Positions 8,133 to 16,135 of a DNA stretch of 64,000 bases are shown in pieces (position 1 is the stretch's first letter; each line of letters opens with the position of its first letter). A model generated the notes under the pieces. The model saw nothing but the letters and a program-made list of their open reading frames with translations. It was not told the DNA's origin and made no database searches. The stretch is from CBDCME01 sp965218865 (GTDB taxonomy: Bacteria; Pseudomonadota; Alphaproteobacteria; JAAXGF01): assembly GCA_965218865.1 (NCBI GenBank), contig CBDCME010000009.1, forward strand, positions 75,035-139,034, in the 5' to 3' direction. A program made the position numbers and the translations under genes.

Positions 8133-8290
8133 CGACCAGAATCTGCATTCGGATCTAATTCCTCTACCACCGTCCCGACAAGGTTGGCGCTCGCCCAAAT
8201 AAGGTTGAAGATGTCAAAGCAAAGCATCCGAACGTCACCGAGGTCGATCGCATGCGGCTTAATTTCAGGATGCCAATAGAGATTATCCAC
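8133..8290 (-). pseudogene. hypothetical protein, N-terminal fragment
   Basis: A minus-strand reading frame from a GTG near 8290 gives about 52 residues (MDNLYWHPEIKPHAIDLGDV, CFDIFNLIWASANLVGTVVE), then runs out of frame into the ABC transporter fragment. I do not recognise the family. The composition is more protein-like and less GC-rich than the surroundings, so it may be the 5' end of a small gene joined by deletion to the transporter remnant. Confidence 0.35.
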
Positions 8291-8335
8291 AGAGCGGCTC
8301 CGTTAACCCGACTTCGCCAACTCGGCGTGAATTCT

Positions 8336-10284
8336 GTCGATTTTCATTTTTTTCCGCGACCCAAGTGATTGAATTGTTGATGCCCTGCCCGTGAAATTCA
8401 CCTCAATATCGCCTGTAGTGCCGACCTACCCTATTGATCTGCCTTTCGTTTAGCCGAACGATGAGCGCATGTTCGTGCGCTGCAAGAAACGGTTCAAAGA
8501 CGGCAAGGAGCACCGCTACTGGAGCGTAGTCGAGAACGTGCGCGTGAGCGGCGGGCGCGTGGTGCAGCGCCAAGTGTTGTATCTGGGCGAGATCAACGAC
8601 GGCCAGCGTGCGGCGTGGTGCCGCTCGATCGAGGTGGTGGAGGGGACTCAGCGCTCGAAGCAGGTGGCGCTGTTTCCCGAGGATCGGGAAGCGCCGGAGC
8701 TGGACTGCGAGGTAGTGCAGGTCCGGCTCAAGGATCTGACCTTGCACGACCCGCGCCAGTGGGGGGCGTGCTGGCTGGCGCTGACGCTTTGGGACCGTCT
8801 CGAGCTGGACCGGTTCTGGGGGCCGCGCTTGCCGGCGAGCCGGGAAGGCACCCGATGGCTGGACATCTTGAAGATCCAGGTCTGCTACCGACTCATCGAC
8901 CCGGGAAGCGATTGGCGTCTTCATCGGCATTGGTACGAACACAGTGCACTGCGCGATATGCTGGGTTGCGACCGGGTGATTGCCAGCAACACGTTGTATC
9001 GGTGCCTGGACAAGCTCGCGGCGCACAAGCAGGACTTCTTCTCGTTCTTGCGCGCGCGTTGGGCGACGATGTTCAACGCCCGCTTCGAGGTGTTGCTCTA
9101 CGATTTGACCAGCACGTACTTCGAGAGCGACCCCCCGTTCGAGGACAAGCGCCAGTTCGGCCACAGCCGCGCCCAGCGCCGCGATTGCGTGCAGGTGGTG
9201 ATCGCTTTGATCGTGACCCCGGACGGCTTTCCGCTGGCCTATGAGGTGATGCCGGGCAACACCTCGGACAACACGACGCTGGCGGATTTTCTCACCAAGA
9301 TTGAGGACCAGTACGGGCGTTCGGACCGGGTGTGGATCATGGACCGCGGGATTCCGACCGAGGAGACGCTGGAGACGATGCGCGCAGGCGATGCGCCGGT
9401 ACATTATCTAGTCGGTACACCCAAGGGCCGGCTGACCCGGCTTGAGAGGTCATTCCTCGATCTGCCTTGGCAAGCAGTCCGCCAATCGGTCGATGTCAAG
9501 CTCCTGACCAACGACGGAGAACTCTACGTGCTGGTGCGTAGCGAACGACGGGTGCTCAAGGAGCGCAGCATGCGCCGGCGGCGGCTGAAGAAGCTATGGA
9601 AGCGTCTGGGCGAGCTTCGGCGGCAATCAAACCGTCGCGATCAGCTCATGCTCAAGCTTGGTGCGGCGAAGAAAGACGCCGGTCGGGCTTGGTTCTTGGT
9701 CGAGGTCCAAGTCCCGCAAACCGACGAAGAGCTGGCCGCCTACGGGATCACCTACCGCCTGCGTCGCGAGAAGCTGCGCCAGGTGTTTCGGCGCGAAGGC
9801 CGCTACCTGTTGCGCTCCAACATGACCGGTGAAGACCCCGCCGCGTTGTGGCGCCATTACATGCAGCTCACTGAAATCGAGCAGGCGTTCAAGGAACTGA
9901 AACACAATCTTGCCATCCGACCCATCTTCCACCAGCTTGAGGAGCGGATCGAGGCGCACATCTTCGTCTCGTTCATCGCCTATTGCCTGCTCGTGACCCT
10001 GAAGAACCTCGCCCGGCCACAGGCCCCAGGCCTCACCCCATGCGCCATCCTTGAGAAGTTCACCACTTTGCAGATGGTGGACATCCATGTGCCGACCACC
10101 GATGGGCGCCATCTGGTGCTAGCGCGCCATACCCAGCCGAACCGAGACCACGAATTACTCCTGCGTCAACTCCATCTGACATTGCCGAAGCAACCCGCGC
10201 CGAAGCTTCTGTCTTCAAGTCACGTTTGAGGACCTCCCGGTCGCCCCGTGTAGTGCCGACCTTTGAGGGTCTGATCACTGAAAA
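8336..10284 (+). mobile_element. IS1634-family insertion sequence (ends approximate)
   Basis: The element carries one transposase gene. Its right limit is fixed to about 10284 because the ParB-like phage gene on that side loses its frame there. The left limit is uncertain. A possible 8-bp terminal match is GATTTTCA at 8337-8344 and inverted near 10278. A 14-bp direct repeat, TGTAGTGCCGACCT, lies at 8414-8427 and 10249-10262 just outside the coding region. Such same-orientation subterminal repeats are unusual for an IS and may bind the transposase. Confidence 0.7.
8469..10229 (+). CDS. IS1634-family transposase
   Basis: This 586-residue DDE transposase of the IS4/IS1634 group appears intact. 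The catalytic residues are visible: Asp in LLYDLTSTYFES, Asp in WIMDRGIPTEE, and Glu in the YREK-like segment LTEIEQAFKELKHNL. A basic helical insertion (RRRRLKKLWKRLGELRRQ) lies between the second Asp and Glu, as in the family. The N-terminal part (MFVRCKKRFKDGKEHRYW) is the usual IS1634 start. It separates broken host debris on the left from prophage genes on the right. Confidence 0.92.
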   Translation: MFVRCKKRFKDGKEHRYWSVVENVRVSGGRVVQRQVLYLGEINDGQRAAWCRSIEVVEGTQRSKQVALFPEDREAPELDCEVVQVRLKDLTLHDPRQWGACWLALTLWDRLELDRFWGPRLPASREGTRWLDILKIQVCYRLIDPGSDWRLHRHWYEHSALRDMLGCDRVIASNTLYRCLDKLAAHKQDFFSFLRARWATMFNARFEVLLYDLTSTYFESDPPFEDKRQFGHSRAQRRDCVQVVIALIVTPDGFPLAYEVMPGNTSDNTTLADFLTKIEDQYGRSDRVWIMDRGIPTEETLETMRAGDAPVHYLVGTPKGRLTRLERSFLDLPWQAVRQSVDVKLLTNDGELYVLVRSERRVLKERSMRRRRLKKLWKRLGELRRQSNRRDQLMLKLGAAKKDAGRAWFLVEVQVPQTDEELAAYGITYRLRREKLRQVFRREGRYLLRSNMTGEDPAALWRHYMQLTEIEQAFKELKHNLAIRPIFHQLEERIEAHIFVSFIAYCLLVTLKNLARPQAPGLTPCAILEKFTTLQMVDIHVPTTDGRHLVLARHTQPNRDHELLLRQLHLTLPKQPAPKLLSSSHV

Positions 10285-10521
10285 TCAATGTGTTATCACC
10301 GGCACCGTCTCCAGTTCGAGCTGCCGGGCGGCCAACAGCCGGCCGTGACCGGCGATCAGCACACCGCGTTCGTCCACCAGGCAGGGCACGTTGAAGCCGA
10401 AGGCGGCGATCGCGCCCGCGATCTGCGCCACCTGGTCGTCGGAATGCGTGCGTGCGTTCGCGGCGTAAGGCAGCAGCCGGTCCAGCGGCCAGTGCTCGAT
10501 CTTGAAACCGGTCGACGTCAT
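10285..10521 (-). pseudogene. phage ParB-like nuclease-domain protein, 3'-truncated
   Basis: The first 78 residues of a ParB/Srx-fold phage protein remain: KIEHWPLDRLLPYAANARTH, SDDQVAQIAGAIAAFGF, GVLIAGHGRLLAARQL. The GHGRLLAA motif is the nucleotide-binding/nuclease signature of the fold. In phages this domain usually leads a longer protein that ends in a DNA-methylase or regulator domain. Here the gene is cut by the IS1634 end. The start ATG overlaps the stop of the upstream PAPS-reductase-like gene (ATGA), so the two were translated together. Confidence 0.8.
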
Positions 10522-11411
10522 ATCCCGCACATCCCCTCGCACTCACCGGCCCAGAGATCGGATTGATCGGCTGGACCCCCGGCCGCGAGTTCCTTCAGCG
10601 GGCGGCGGTTCACGTTGACATAGAGGCGACCGCCCTTCCTGAGCCCGGCCCGCTCGTGGGCCGGCATGTCGCGGATCAGGCGGTCGATGGCGACGGCCTC
10701 GTTCCAGTCCTCCGGACTGGCCCGCAGCGCCTCCCACTCGGCGGCACTCCGGTAGGGGCAGAAGGTGCAGGCGGAACGGGGCGGAACCGCGTAGCCGTGT
10801 TTCACGAGCCAGTCGATGCAGTCCTGCCGGCTCATCCACCGCTCGTGCGGCTCCGGCCCGTCCTTCGTCGCCCTGTCGATCAGCGGATGGCGCTTGGCGA
10901 GCCAGCGGACGTCCGAGGGCTTCACCCGGATCCACTCGTCGGCCGAGATGCCCAGCCACGAGCAAGCGAGCGGCACGGCCGAACGGATCGGCTTGTCGGG
11001 CGGCCGCCCGAGCAGCTCCTTGATGCGCCGCTGGATCGGCTTGATCTTGTAGTTGGACGTGCACTCGCGGCGCAGCATCCCATGCGAGCCGTCGGCGTTG
11101 ACGGTGAAGAAGGGCGGTGCGAGGTAGCCGTTCGCGCGGCCCGCCACAGGCTTCACACCGGCCGCGGTCTTGCGGATGTTGTCGGCGAGGTCGGAGAACT
11201 GGACGACCTCGACCGGGAAGGGCAGCACGTTGCCGGATCGCAGCCAGTCCAGATGCTCGTAGACCGCCTTCGGTTCCGCGCCGGTGTCGGCGAAGATGGC
11301 ACAGTCCGGCATGGGCTCGATCTCGCCATGGGCCGCCATCAGCGCCATGCTCGTCGACTGCACGCCGGCGCCGAGCGAGATCACATGCATGATTGGCGGG
11401 TGCTGGGTCAT
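10518..11411 (-). CDS. phage phosphoadenosine-phosphosulfate reductase-like protein
   Basis: This 297-residue protein of the PP-loop ATP pyrophosphatase superfamily has the loop VISLGAGVQSTSMAL at residues 10-24, followed by DCAIFADTGAEPKAVY. Cysteine pairs are present later (RRECTSNYKIKP, SACTFCPYRSAAEW, ECEGMCGI). This is the form common in phages, annotated as PAPS reductase-like. It is unlikely to reduce PAPS: roles in nucleotide thiolation or DNA modification have been suggested for relatives such as DndC. It is the first gene of a minus-strand phage block. Its upstream region (11412-12000) holds the GGTAACC array. Confidence 0.8.
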   Translation of the reverse strand: MTQHPPIMHVISLGAGVQSTSMALMAAHGEIEPMPDCAIFADTGAEPKAVYEHLDWLRSGNVLPFPVEVVQFSDLADNIRKTAAGVKPVAGRANGYLAPPFFTVNADGSHGMLRRECTSNYKIKPIQRRIKELLGRPPDKPIRSAVPLACSWLGISADEWIRVKPSDVRWLAKRHPLIDRATKDGPEPHERWMSRQDCIDWLVKHGYAVPPRSACTFCPYRSAAEWEALRASPEDWNEAVAIDRLIRDMPAHERAGLRKGGRLYVNVNRRPLKELAAGGPADQSDLWAGECEGMCGI

Positions 11412-11535
11412 GGGTCTCCCATCACGAAAAGGCCGCCCGCGCCCTGGGAGGCGGGACGGCCGATGTCGATGTCTCGTTGGTGGGCGGCGCCACGCCGGCC
11501 GGTGCCGATCGCGTCGGTCCGGCGTCCCCGATGGT

Positions 11536-11873
11536 GGTAACCGGAGGTGGTAACCAAGGGCTCTGGTTACCAGGTGGTTACCACCCAGGTTACCACCCTG
11601 ATCTGACGCTAAGCTTTTGCAATCACGTCGTTTTTCGGATCCGACGGGGTGGTAACCGGCAAACCGTGGTTACCACTTGGGTTACCACCCTGGTTACCAC
11701 CCCCGCACGGGCCGCAAGTCTTTGATATAGAGTGGTTATTCCGTCCGGCCGGAGCAGTGGCCGGCGGCCGGTGGTAACCTCGGTTACCACCCTGATCCGG
11801 CTCTAAGCCTTTGTAACAGCGTTGTTTTGTCCGCCGGGCGCAGGTGGTAACCGGTGGTAACCCAGTGGTAACC
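11536..11873. repeat. GGTAACC/GGTTACC short-motif array
   Basis: Fourteen copies of the 7-mer GGTAACC or its reverse complement GGTTACC occur in 338 bp, seven in each orientation, most extended to GTGGTAACC or GGTTACCAC. They fall in clusters separated by three similar spacers of the form CTAAGC(C/T)TTTG...GTTGTTTTGTCCG (for example 11610-11640 and 11801-11840). The array is non-coding and lies between the leftward PAPS-reductase-like operon and the rightward higBA pair. It looks like an iteron or multi-site operator, but I know no named family. Confidence 0.8.
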
Positions 11874-11980
11874 CAGTTTTTGCCCCTGTCGCTGGCGCGA
11901 TTTCGCGCCAAGCCCGCCCACTTGCGTTTGACGCTGGGAAGGACCCACAATATCAACCACTTAGAGGCAGTCAATAACGC

Positions 11981-12008
11981 TTGACGGTGTAACATGTTGC
12001 GGTATAGG
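11981..12008 (+). promoter_or_regulatory. higBA promoter and candidate operator
   Basis: TTGACG (11981-11986) and TATAGG (12003-12008) are spaced by 16 bp, a sigma-70-like pair. The palindrome AACATGTT (11991-11998) sits in the spacer, a natural place for HigA autorepression. Transcription would start around 12015 and the first codon (GTG) is at 12017, so the mRNA may be nearly leaderless. Confidence 0.5.
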
Positions 12009-12016
12009 GTCCGACG

Positions 12017-12295
12017 GTGATCAAGTCTTTCAAGGACTGCGATGTCGGACGGCTGTTCAACCGGCTTGCGACACGTCGGTGGCGTGGCATCGCTCGTCAG
12101 GCGCGACGCAAGCTGGAGGTGCTGAACGCCGCCAGGGCGCTGAACGAACTGCGGGTCCCGCCGGGCAATCGGCTGGAGACCCTCAAGGGGAGCCGCCAGG
12201 GTCAACACAGCATCCGGATCAACGACCAATGGCGCATTTGTTTCGTTTGGCGCGGCGAGGACGCATACGACGTAGAGATCACCGATTACCATTAG
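12017..12295 (+). CDS. higB: HigB-type toxin (RelE/ParE superfamily)
   Basis: This 92-residue toxin of a type II toxin-antitoxin pair matches the HigB family: MIKSFKDCDVGRLF, ARRKLEVLNAARALNELRVP, GNRLETLKGSRQGQHSIRIN, DQWRICFVW and a final YDVEITDYH. HigB proteins cut mRNA on the ribosome. The gene precedes its antitoxin by 9 bp, the reversed order typical of higBA. It starts with GTG. It lies inside a prophage module but on the opposite strand from the replication genes, a common position for a plasmid or phage stability cassette. Confidence 0.92.
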   Translation: MIKSFKDCDVGRLFNRLATRRWRGIARQARRKLEVLNAARALNELRVPPGNRLETLKGSRQGQHSIRINDQWRICFVWRGEDAYDVEITDYH

Positions 12296-12304
12296 GAGAC
12301 GGCC

Positions 12305-12607
12305 ATGAACGATCGAACGCCCATTCATCCCGGTGAGATTCTGAGCGAGGAATTTCTCATTCCCATGGGCGTCAGCCAGTCTCGGGTGGCGCGGGACATC
12401 AACGTGCCGCCACGCCGCATCAATGAAATCTGCCTCGGCAAGCGAGCCATAACGCCGGACACTGCACTCAGGCTGGCCCGCTTCTTCGGGATGTCGGCGG
12501 AGTTCTGGATGAACCTGCAGCAGCGTTATGATTTGGAACGCGCCAAAGACGCGCTGGAAGCACGGCTTGAGCGGGAAGTGCGTCCATTGGGTCAAGAGGC
12601 TGCTTAA
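12305..12607 (+). CDS. higA: HigA-type antitoxin (XRE family)
   Basis: This 100-residue helix-turn-helix antitoxin has IHPGEILSEEFLIPMGVSQS, RVARDINVPPRRINEICLG, TPDTALRLARFFGMSAEFW and MNLQQRYDLERAKD, the standard HigA/VapI layout. It neutralises HigB and, with it, represses their shared promoter. GGAGACGGCC precedes the ATG. Both genes appear intact, so the pair may help keep this mobile region in the chromosome. Confidence 0.93.
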   Translation: MNDRTPIHPGEILSEEFLIPMGVSQSRVARDINVPPRRINEICLGKRAITPDTALRLARFFGMSAEFWMNLQQRYDLERAKDALEARLEREVRPLGQEAA

Positions 12608-12667
12608 TGCGTCAACGCCCGCGGTGGGATGTAGAGCCAGGTCATGCAAGGGCGGCCTCGGGCGGAC

Positions 12668-12706
12668 ATGAAAATACCCGCCGCGACGATGCCGGGACGG
12701 GCTGGG
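12668..12706 (-). terminator. intrinsic terminator downstream of small membrane gene
   Basis: On the minus strand a GC-rich hairpin (CCCGTCCCGGC ... GCGGCGGG) is followed by TATTTTC. It lies just beyond the end of the small gene at 12744-12884. A sister hairpin at 12901-12942 has nearly the same sequence (AACCCGCCGCGGCGATGCC in plus orientation). Confidence 0.6.
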
Positions 12707-12743
12707 TGGTTGCGCTCCGATACGGGCGCGGCCGTGGGTTCGG

Positions 12744-12884
12744 TTACTGGATGGAAGCTGCGAGGCACCAGGCGGCACCGGCGGCGGCTCCGGCTCCGAG
12801 GACGACCAGCGCCGCCCAGGTCTTCCAGGTGACGATGAAGCGCAGGTTGCCCAGGATGGCTTTCAACGACGTTGCACGGCTCAT
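12744..12884 (-). CDS. small phage membrane protein
   Basis: A 46-residue protein starts MSRATSLKAILGN and has one hydrophobic segment (WAALVVLGAGAAAGAAWCL). The ATG at 12884 has a strong GAAGGAG site 7 bp upstream. The gene is bracketed by two nearly identical intrinsic terminators, so it is probably its own transcription unit. Its position in a prophage and its single membrane helix would suit a small holin-like or exclusion protein, but there is no specific evidence for either. Confidence 0.6.
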   Translation of the reverse strand: MSRATSLKAILGNLRFIVTWKTWAALVVLGAGAAAGAAWCLAASIQ

Positions 12885-12900
12885 GTCAGGCTCCTTCAGG

Positions 12901-12942
12901 CAACAAAAACCCGCCGCGGCGATGCCGGAGCGGGCTGGGTTC
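12901..12942 (-). terminator. intrinsic terminator upstream of small membrane gene
   Basis: The minus strand reads CCCGCTCCGGCATCGCCGCG, then GCGGG, followed by TTTTTGTTG: a stable hairpin plus U-tract. It would end leftward transcripts coming from the DUF6456 side before the small membrane gene. ISAs1 copy 2 is inserted just upstream. Confidence 0.7.
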
Positions 12943-13005
12943 GGACGCATCAATGAAATGCTGACACAAACCTACATGTTGTGACCTGCCACTGTCAACG
13001 CCGGA

Positions 13006-15085
13006 CAGGAACAATTTTTAGTCGCGGTTGAGGGTTCGGGATGAGTGGGATCGTGCTCGGTGCACGGGGTTCGGGGAGCCCCGAGCTTGCCTCGACGACG
13101 TCATGGGGACTGCTCGAAGCCACCGGACGGCGTTTTCGGATTCGACAGGCACACCGGTCCGCCCGCGCCGCTCGGCGGCACGTCCCGGTCCGGGGGAGAG
13201 GCGTGCTGTCTCAGGCGATGGGCGCGGTCATGATCGCGTCGAGGGCCTCCTGCGCCCGGGCGGCATAGTGCCGGTTGGCCTCGGGCAGATAACGGAAGCG
13301 TCCGTCGCAGCGCACGATGGCGATGGCCGCGTTGGTCAAGCAGGCGAGATTTCTGGGCAGGTGACGCACGTAGGCCCGGCATCGGTCTTCGTCGTAGGTG
13401 AAGTCGCGCACGTAGTGCAGGCGGTTCTCGATATGCCAGTGGTTGCGCACCAGTTCGAGCAACTCCTCGGGTCCGGCGCGCTCTGCGCCGAGCGAGGTGA
13501 GGCTCCAGGTCACCTCGATGCTGCGCTTGCCGGTCTTGAGGATCTCGCGTTCGCGCTCGATGCGCATGGCCTGGCGTCGCCCGTGGAGGTTGGCGTAGCC
13601 GTCCCACTCGGCAGCGGAGAGGTCGACGACGGCGCAGCGTCGGCGCTCGATGCGGCCATGGCCCTTGTCGACGGTTTCGTGCCAGAGCGCATCGCTGAAG
13701 TCGATCGCCTTGAGGTCTTCGAAGATCATCTCCTGGTTGTCCTTGACCGCGCTCATCACGTAGTCGGCGCGACGCCCGAGCAGGCAGCGCGCGGTCTCGT
13801 GCTGAGCGTGCATCGCGTCCATGGTGACGATCCGGCCTGTGAGGTCGAGGCCGCTGGAGAGTTCGCGCACGGCCGGGATTTCGTTGCTCTTGCGGTCGAC
13901 CTCGACCTGCCCGAGGACCACGCCGGTGTCGTGCTCGACCGCCGCCACCATCATCCTGCGCCCGTCTTCGGTCTGCTTCGAGGCGCCGCGCAGATCCTTT
14001 CCGTCCATGGCGACCGGCGCGTGCGCGCTGCCATGCTGGCCGGTCCACTGGCTAATCGCGTTGTCCAGGGTCTCTGGCGGCAGGGCGGTGAGGGTCTTGT
14101 GGAAGGTGGTGATCGCGGGCGGGGTGTAGCGCTGTTTGGAAGGGCTCCAGAACGCACCCACCGCCTCGAGCTGCTCCTGGGAGAGCAGGGCGGCGAACTG
14201 GGCGAACGCGTTCACCCCCCGGTATCCGGCAAGCCGGGCGGCGACGGCGATCACCAGAATGGTGTTGAGCGCATAGCGCTTGCCCCGGGCATGGCGGTAC
14301 TCGGGCACCTCACCCAGACACTCGAACAGGCTGCGCAGCCGGGGCGCGGCCATCGGCTCGGTGTGCTGCTCGGCGTTCCAGTGTGCCGGCATCCCGGTAC
14401 GGCTCAGCGCCTCGGGGGCGCCGTCTGTCAGTCCGAACACGAAGACCTCCTTGGGCTGACCGTGGTGGCGCCAGCGCGCTGCCCCTCCGGGCTCACGGGC
14501 AAAGCCCCGCGTCAGCCCCAGAGAGCGCCAGTTCGACGCGCGGTAGCAGGTGCCGGCAAATCGCGAGACGTCCACGAACGTCTCCGCCAGAAGAGCCGGA
14601 TATCCGTGCACCGCCTGGATGTCCTCAGACAGCCGCCGCAGGCTCAGCCCCAGCACACGGGAGGCCAGGTTCGGCACTCGGCCAGGCGTCAGAATGACGA
14701 AGCGCGAGTTGTTGGCGATCAGATGCAGACGCCGGAACTGCTGCTCGGCCGACCACCCGATCCAGCGATCACGCGCGCCCAGCTTGAACGCGCCGGGCTG
14801 CCAGCCGATCAGTGCGAGCCAGGTCTCGCCATGCACCGCGACATGGCGCAGGCCCTTGCCGATGACGCCGTGGAACGCCAGGTAGTGGTGCTGCTCCACC
14901 AACCGGTCCCAGCGCCGGTGCTCCTGCGCGCCCCAGGTCGGACGCACCGTGACCGCGCGCAAATCAATGGACGAATCCGAGACCGGCAGCGTCGCCATGA
15001 CCGGCACACTGCCACACCGAGAATGAAATGGCCAGCGCCGCGATCACCTCACCCTGATCACTGGGCGGACAAAAAACTAGCCCTG
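13006..15085 (-). mobile_element. ISAs1-family insertion sequence, copy 2 (2080 bp)
   Basis: Ends and length equal copy 1. The flanks are CAACGCCGGA (12996-13005) and CAACGCCGAA (15086-15095), a 10-bp target duplication with one mismatch. It inserted into the intergenic region of the prophage between the DUF6456 gene and the small membrane gene, so no phage gene was broken. Confidence 0.93.
13211..15007 (-). CDS. ISAs1 transposase with N-terminal DUF4338 (DruA-like) domain, copy 2
   Basis: This is the same 598-residue fusion as at 6175-7971, with a single difference: RSIEVTW here, RSIKVTW in copy 1. All three catalytic acidic residues and the whole DUF4338 region are intact. The near-identity shows that one copy arose from the other recently. 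Confidence 0.9.
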   Translation of the reverse strand: MPVMATLPVSDSSIDLRAVTVRPTWGAQEHRRWDRLVEQHHYLAFHGVIGKGLRHVAVHGETWLALIGWQPGAFKLGARDRWIGWSAEQQFRRLHLIANNSRFVILTPGRVPNLASRVLGLSLRRLSEDIQAVHGYPALLAETFVDVSRFAGTCYRASNWRSLGLTRGFAREPGGAARWRHHGQPKEVFVFGLTDGAPEALSRTGMPAHWNAEQHTEPMAAPRLRSLFECLGEVPEYRHARGKRYALNTILVIAVAARLAGYRGVNAFAQFAALLSQEQLEAVGAFWSPSKQRYTPPAITTFHKTLTALPPETLDNAISQWTGQHGSAHAPVAMDGKDLRGASKQTEDGRRMMVAAVEHDTGVVLGQVEVDRKSNEIPAVRELSSGLDLTGRIVTMDAMHAQHETARCLLGRRADYVMSAVKDNQEMIFEDLKAIDFSDALWHETVDKGHGRIERRRCAVVDLSAAEWDGYANLHGRRQAMRIEREREILKTGKRSIEVTWSLTSLGAERAGPEELLELVRNHWHIENRLHYVRDFTYDEDRCRAYVRHLPRNLACLTNAAIAIVRCDGRFRYLPEANRHYAARAQEALDAIMTAPIA

Positions 15086-15118
15086 CAACGCCGAAGATAT
15101 AGAAAATTATCCCCGTCG

Positions 15119-15688
15119 TCAGCTCGCCCGCCTGGGCCGCTCGTAGCCGTAATGGCCAGCGAGCGTGCCAAGGGCCGAGATCAAAATCCCGCTCGCCTCT
15201 CCACGCCGGACCGATCGTCCATTCCAACCCTGCTGCATCGCCCAGTCGCGCAAGCTCATCTGCAGCCCAACCACGTGCCACACACAGCTGCCGCCGGGGC
15301 TCGCCATGCCGCCGAGCGCGTCGAGCGCATCGTGCACCCGGTCGCGCGCCGCGATCTGGTGCACCGTGACATCGTCGTTCCAGGTCATCTTCTCGCCGCG
15401 CAGCCGCCTCACACGAACGATCGAGGCGGTGGCCGTGGTGTCGTAGGCGGCTATGGTGAAGTGGGCCTGGAAGTCGCGCGCCGCCTGATGCATGGCGCGG
15501 GTGATGGTGCCGGCCCTTCGCATGCGCGCCAGGGTGTCGACGGTGCGGACGAGGGTGACCGGCCGGCCCTCGGGATCCGCCACGCACACCGTCTCGAGCG
15601 TGCGGCCGCCGGGCAGGCGCATGTCCTCCGGCTTGGCGCGTTGGACCCGGGCCTTGCCCTTGGGAGCGCGCTTCCTGCGTTTAGCCAC
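15119..15688 (-). CDS. DUF6456-type phage protein
   Basis: This 189-residue protein starts at a GTG (VAKRRKRAPKGKARVQ) that overlaps the end of the upstream gene. The C-terminal part (ARDFQAHFTIAAYD, AARDRVHDALDALGG, SCVWHVVGLQMSLRDWA, GWNGRSVRRGEASGILISA) matches the DUF6456 pattern found in alphaproteobacterial phages and some chromosomal regulators. The layout of a basic N-terminus and compact helical C-terminus suggests DNA binding. Function is unknown. It is the last gene of the resolvase-DUF6378 operon. Confidence 0.7.
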   Translation of the reverse strand: MAKRRKRAPKGKARVQRAKPEDMRLPGGRTLETVCVADPEGRPVTLVRTVDTLARMRRAGTITRAMHQAARDFQAHFTIAAYDTTATASIVRVRRLRGEKMTWNDDVTVHQIAARDRVHDALDALGGMASPGGSCVWHVVGLQMSLRDWAMQQGWNGRSVRRGEASGILISALGTLAGHYGYERPRRAS

Positions 15689-15881
15689 GCGCCGCTCTCG
15701 GTTCGGCGGGCCGCGGCCCGTAGAGTTTCTCGCCGAGCCTCTTGACCAGCTCGCGCTCGGGCCAGGTGAGGCGGCCGTCTTCGGCGGCGACCACCAGAAT
15801 GCCCTGCTCGCGCCAGCCCTCGCGTTTGACTTCGTCGGCCGGCCGGCGCTCGCCGCCATAGCCCTCAGGCCACCACCTCAC
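15681..15881 (-). CDS. small phage protein, unknown
   Basis: This 66-residue protein (VRWWPEGYGGERRPADEVKR, then ILVVAAEDGRLTWPERELVK) starts with a GTG that overlaps the stop of the DUF6378 gene and ends inside the start region of the DUF6456 gene. The tight coupling on both sides is the main evidence that it is real. I do not recognise a family. Confidence 0.6.
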   Translation of the reverse strand: MRWWPEGYGGERRPADEVKREGWREQGILVVAAEDGRLTWPERELVKRLGEKLYGPRPAEPRAARG

Positions 15882-16135
15882 CGGGTGATCTCCCGGAGGC
15901 AGGCGCCATAGCCGAGGACGTCGACCAGGCTGTCGAGGTGCCTCGGGTCGTGGGCGAGCCGGGCCATCTTGAGGTCCATCAGGCAGACCGCGACCTGGGC
16001 GGCCGTGACCCGGATCCCCAGCACCTGCGACCAGCGAGTGGCGATGTGCTCGAACAGGTCCTCGGGCGCGCCGTAGTCGGACCGGCGTTTCTCCACCACG
16101 CCGGCGGCGTGCTTGAGCAGCATGGCGCCGTTCAT
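15878..16135 (-). CDS. DUF6378-type phage protein
   Basis: This 85-residue protein contains KHAAGVVEKRRSDYGAPEDL, FEHIATRWSQVLGIRVTAA, QVAVCLMDLKMARLAHDP and HLDSLVDVLGYGACLREI. This is the small helical DUF6378 family encoded near replication genes in many tailed phages. The fold resembles MazG-like nucleotide pyrophosphohydrolases, which would suit nucleotide-pool control, but this is inference. The start ATG overlaps the upstream resolvase stop by 4 bp. Confidence 0.75.
   Translation of the reverse strand: MNGAMLLKHAAGVVEKRRSDYGAPEDLFEHIATRWSQVLGIRVTAAQVAVCLMDLKMARLAHDPRHLDSLVDVLGYGACLREITR

Noticed and set aside
8403..9404. A 333-residue minus-strand protein
   Set aside because: It is antisense to the intact IS1634 transposase and shows no family features.
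10518..11411. Dnd phosphorothioation locus (DndC-like)
   Set aside because: Only a PP-loop protein is present. No dndB, dndD or dndE or cysteine desulfurase lies near, and the context is a prophage where stand-alone homologues are common.
11536..11873. CRISPR array
   Set aside because: The repeated unit is only 7-9 bp, occurs in both orientations at irregular distances, and the spacers resemble each other. No cas genes are present.
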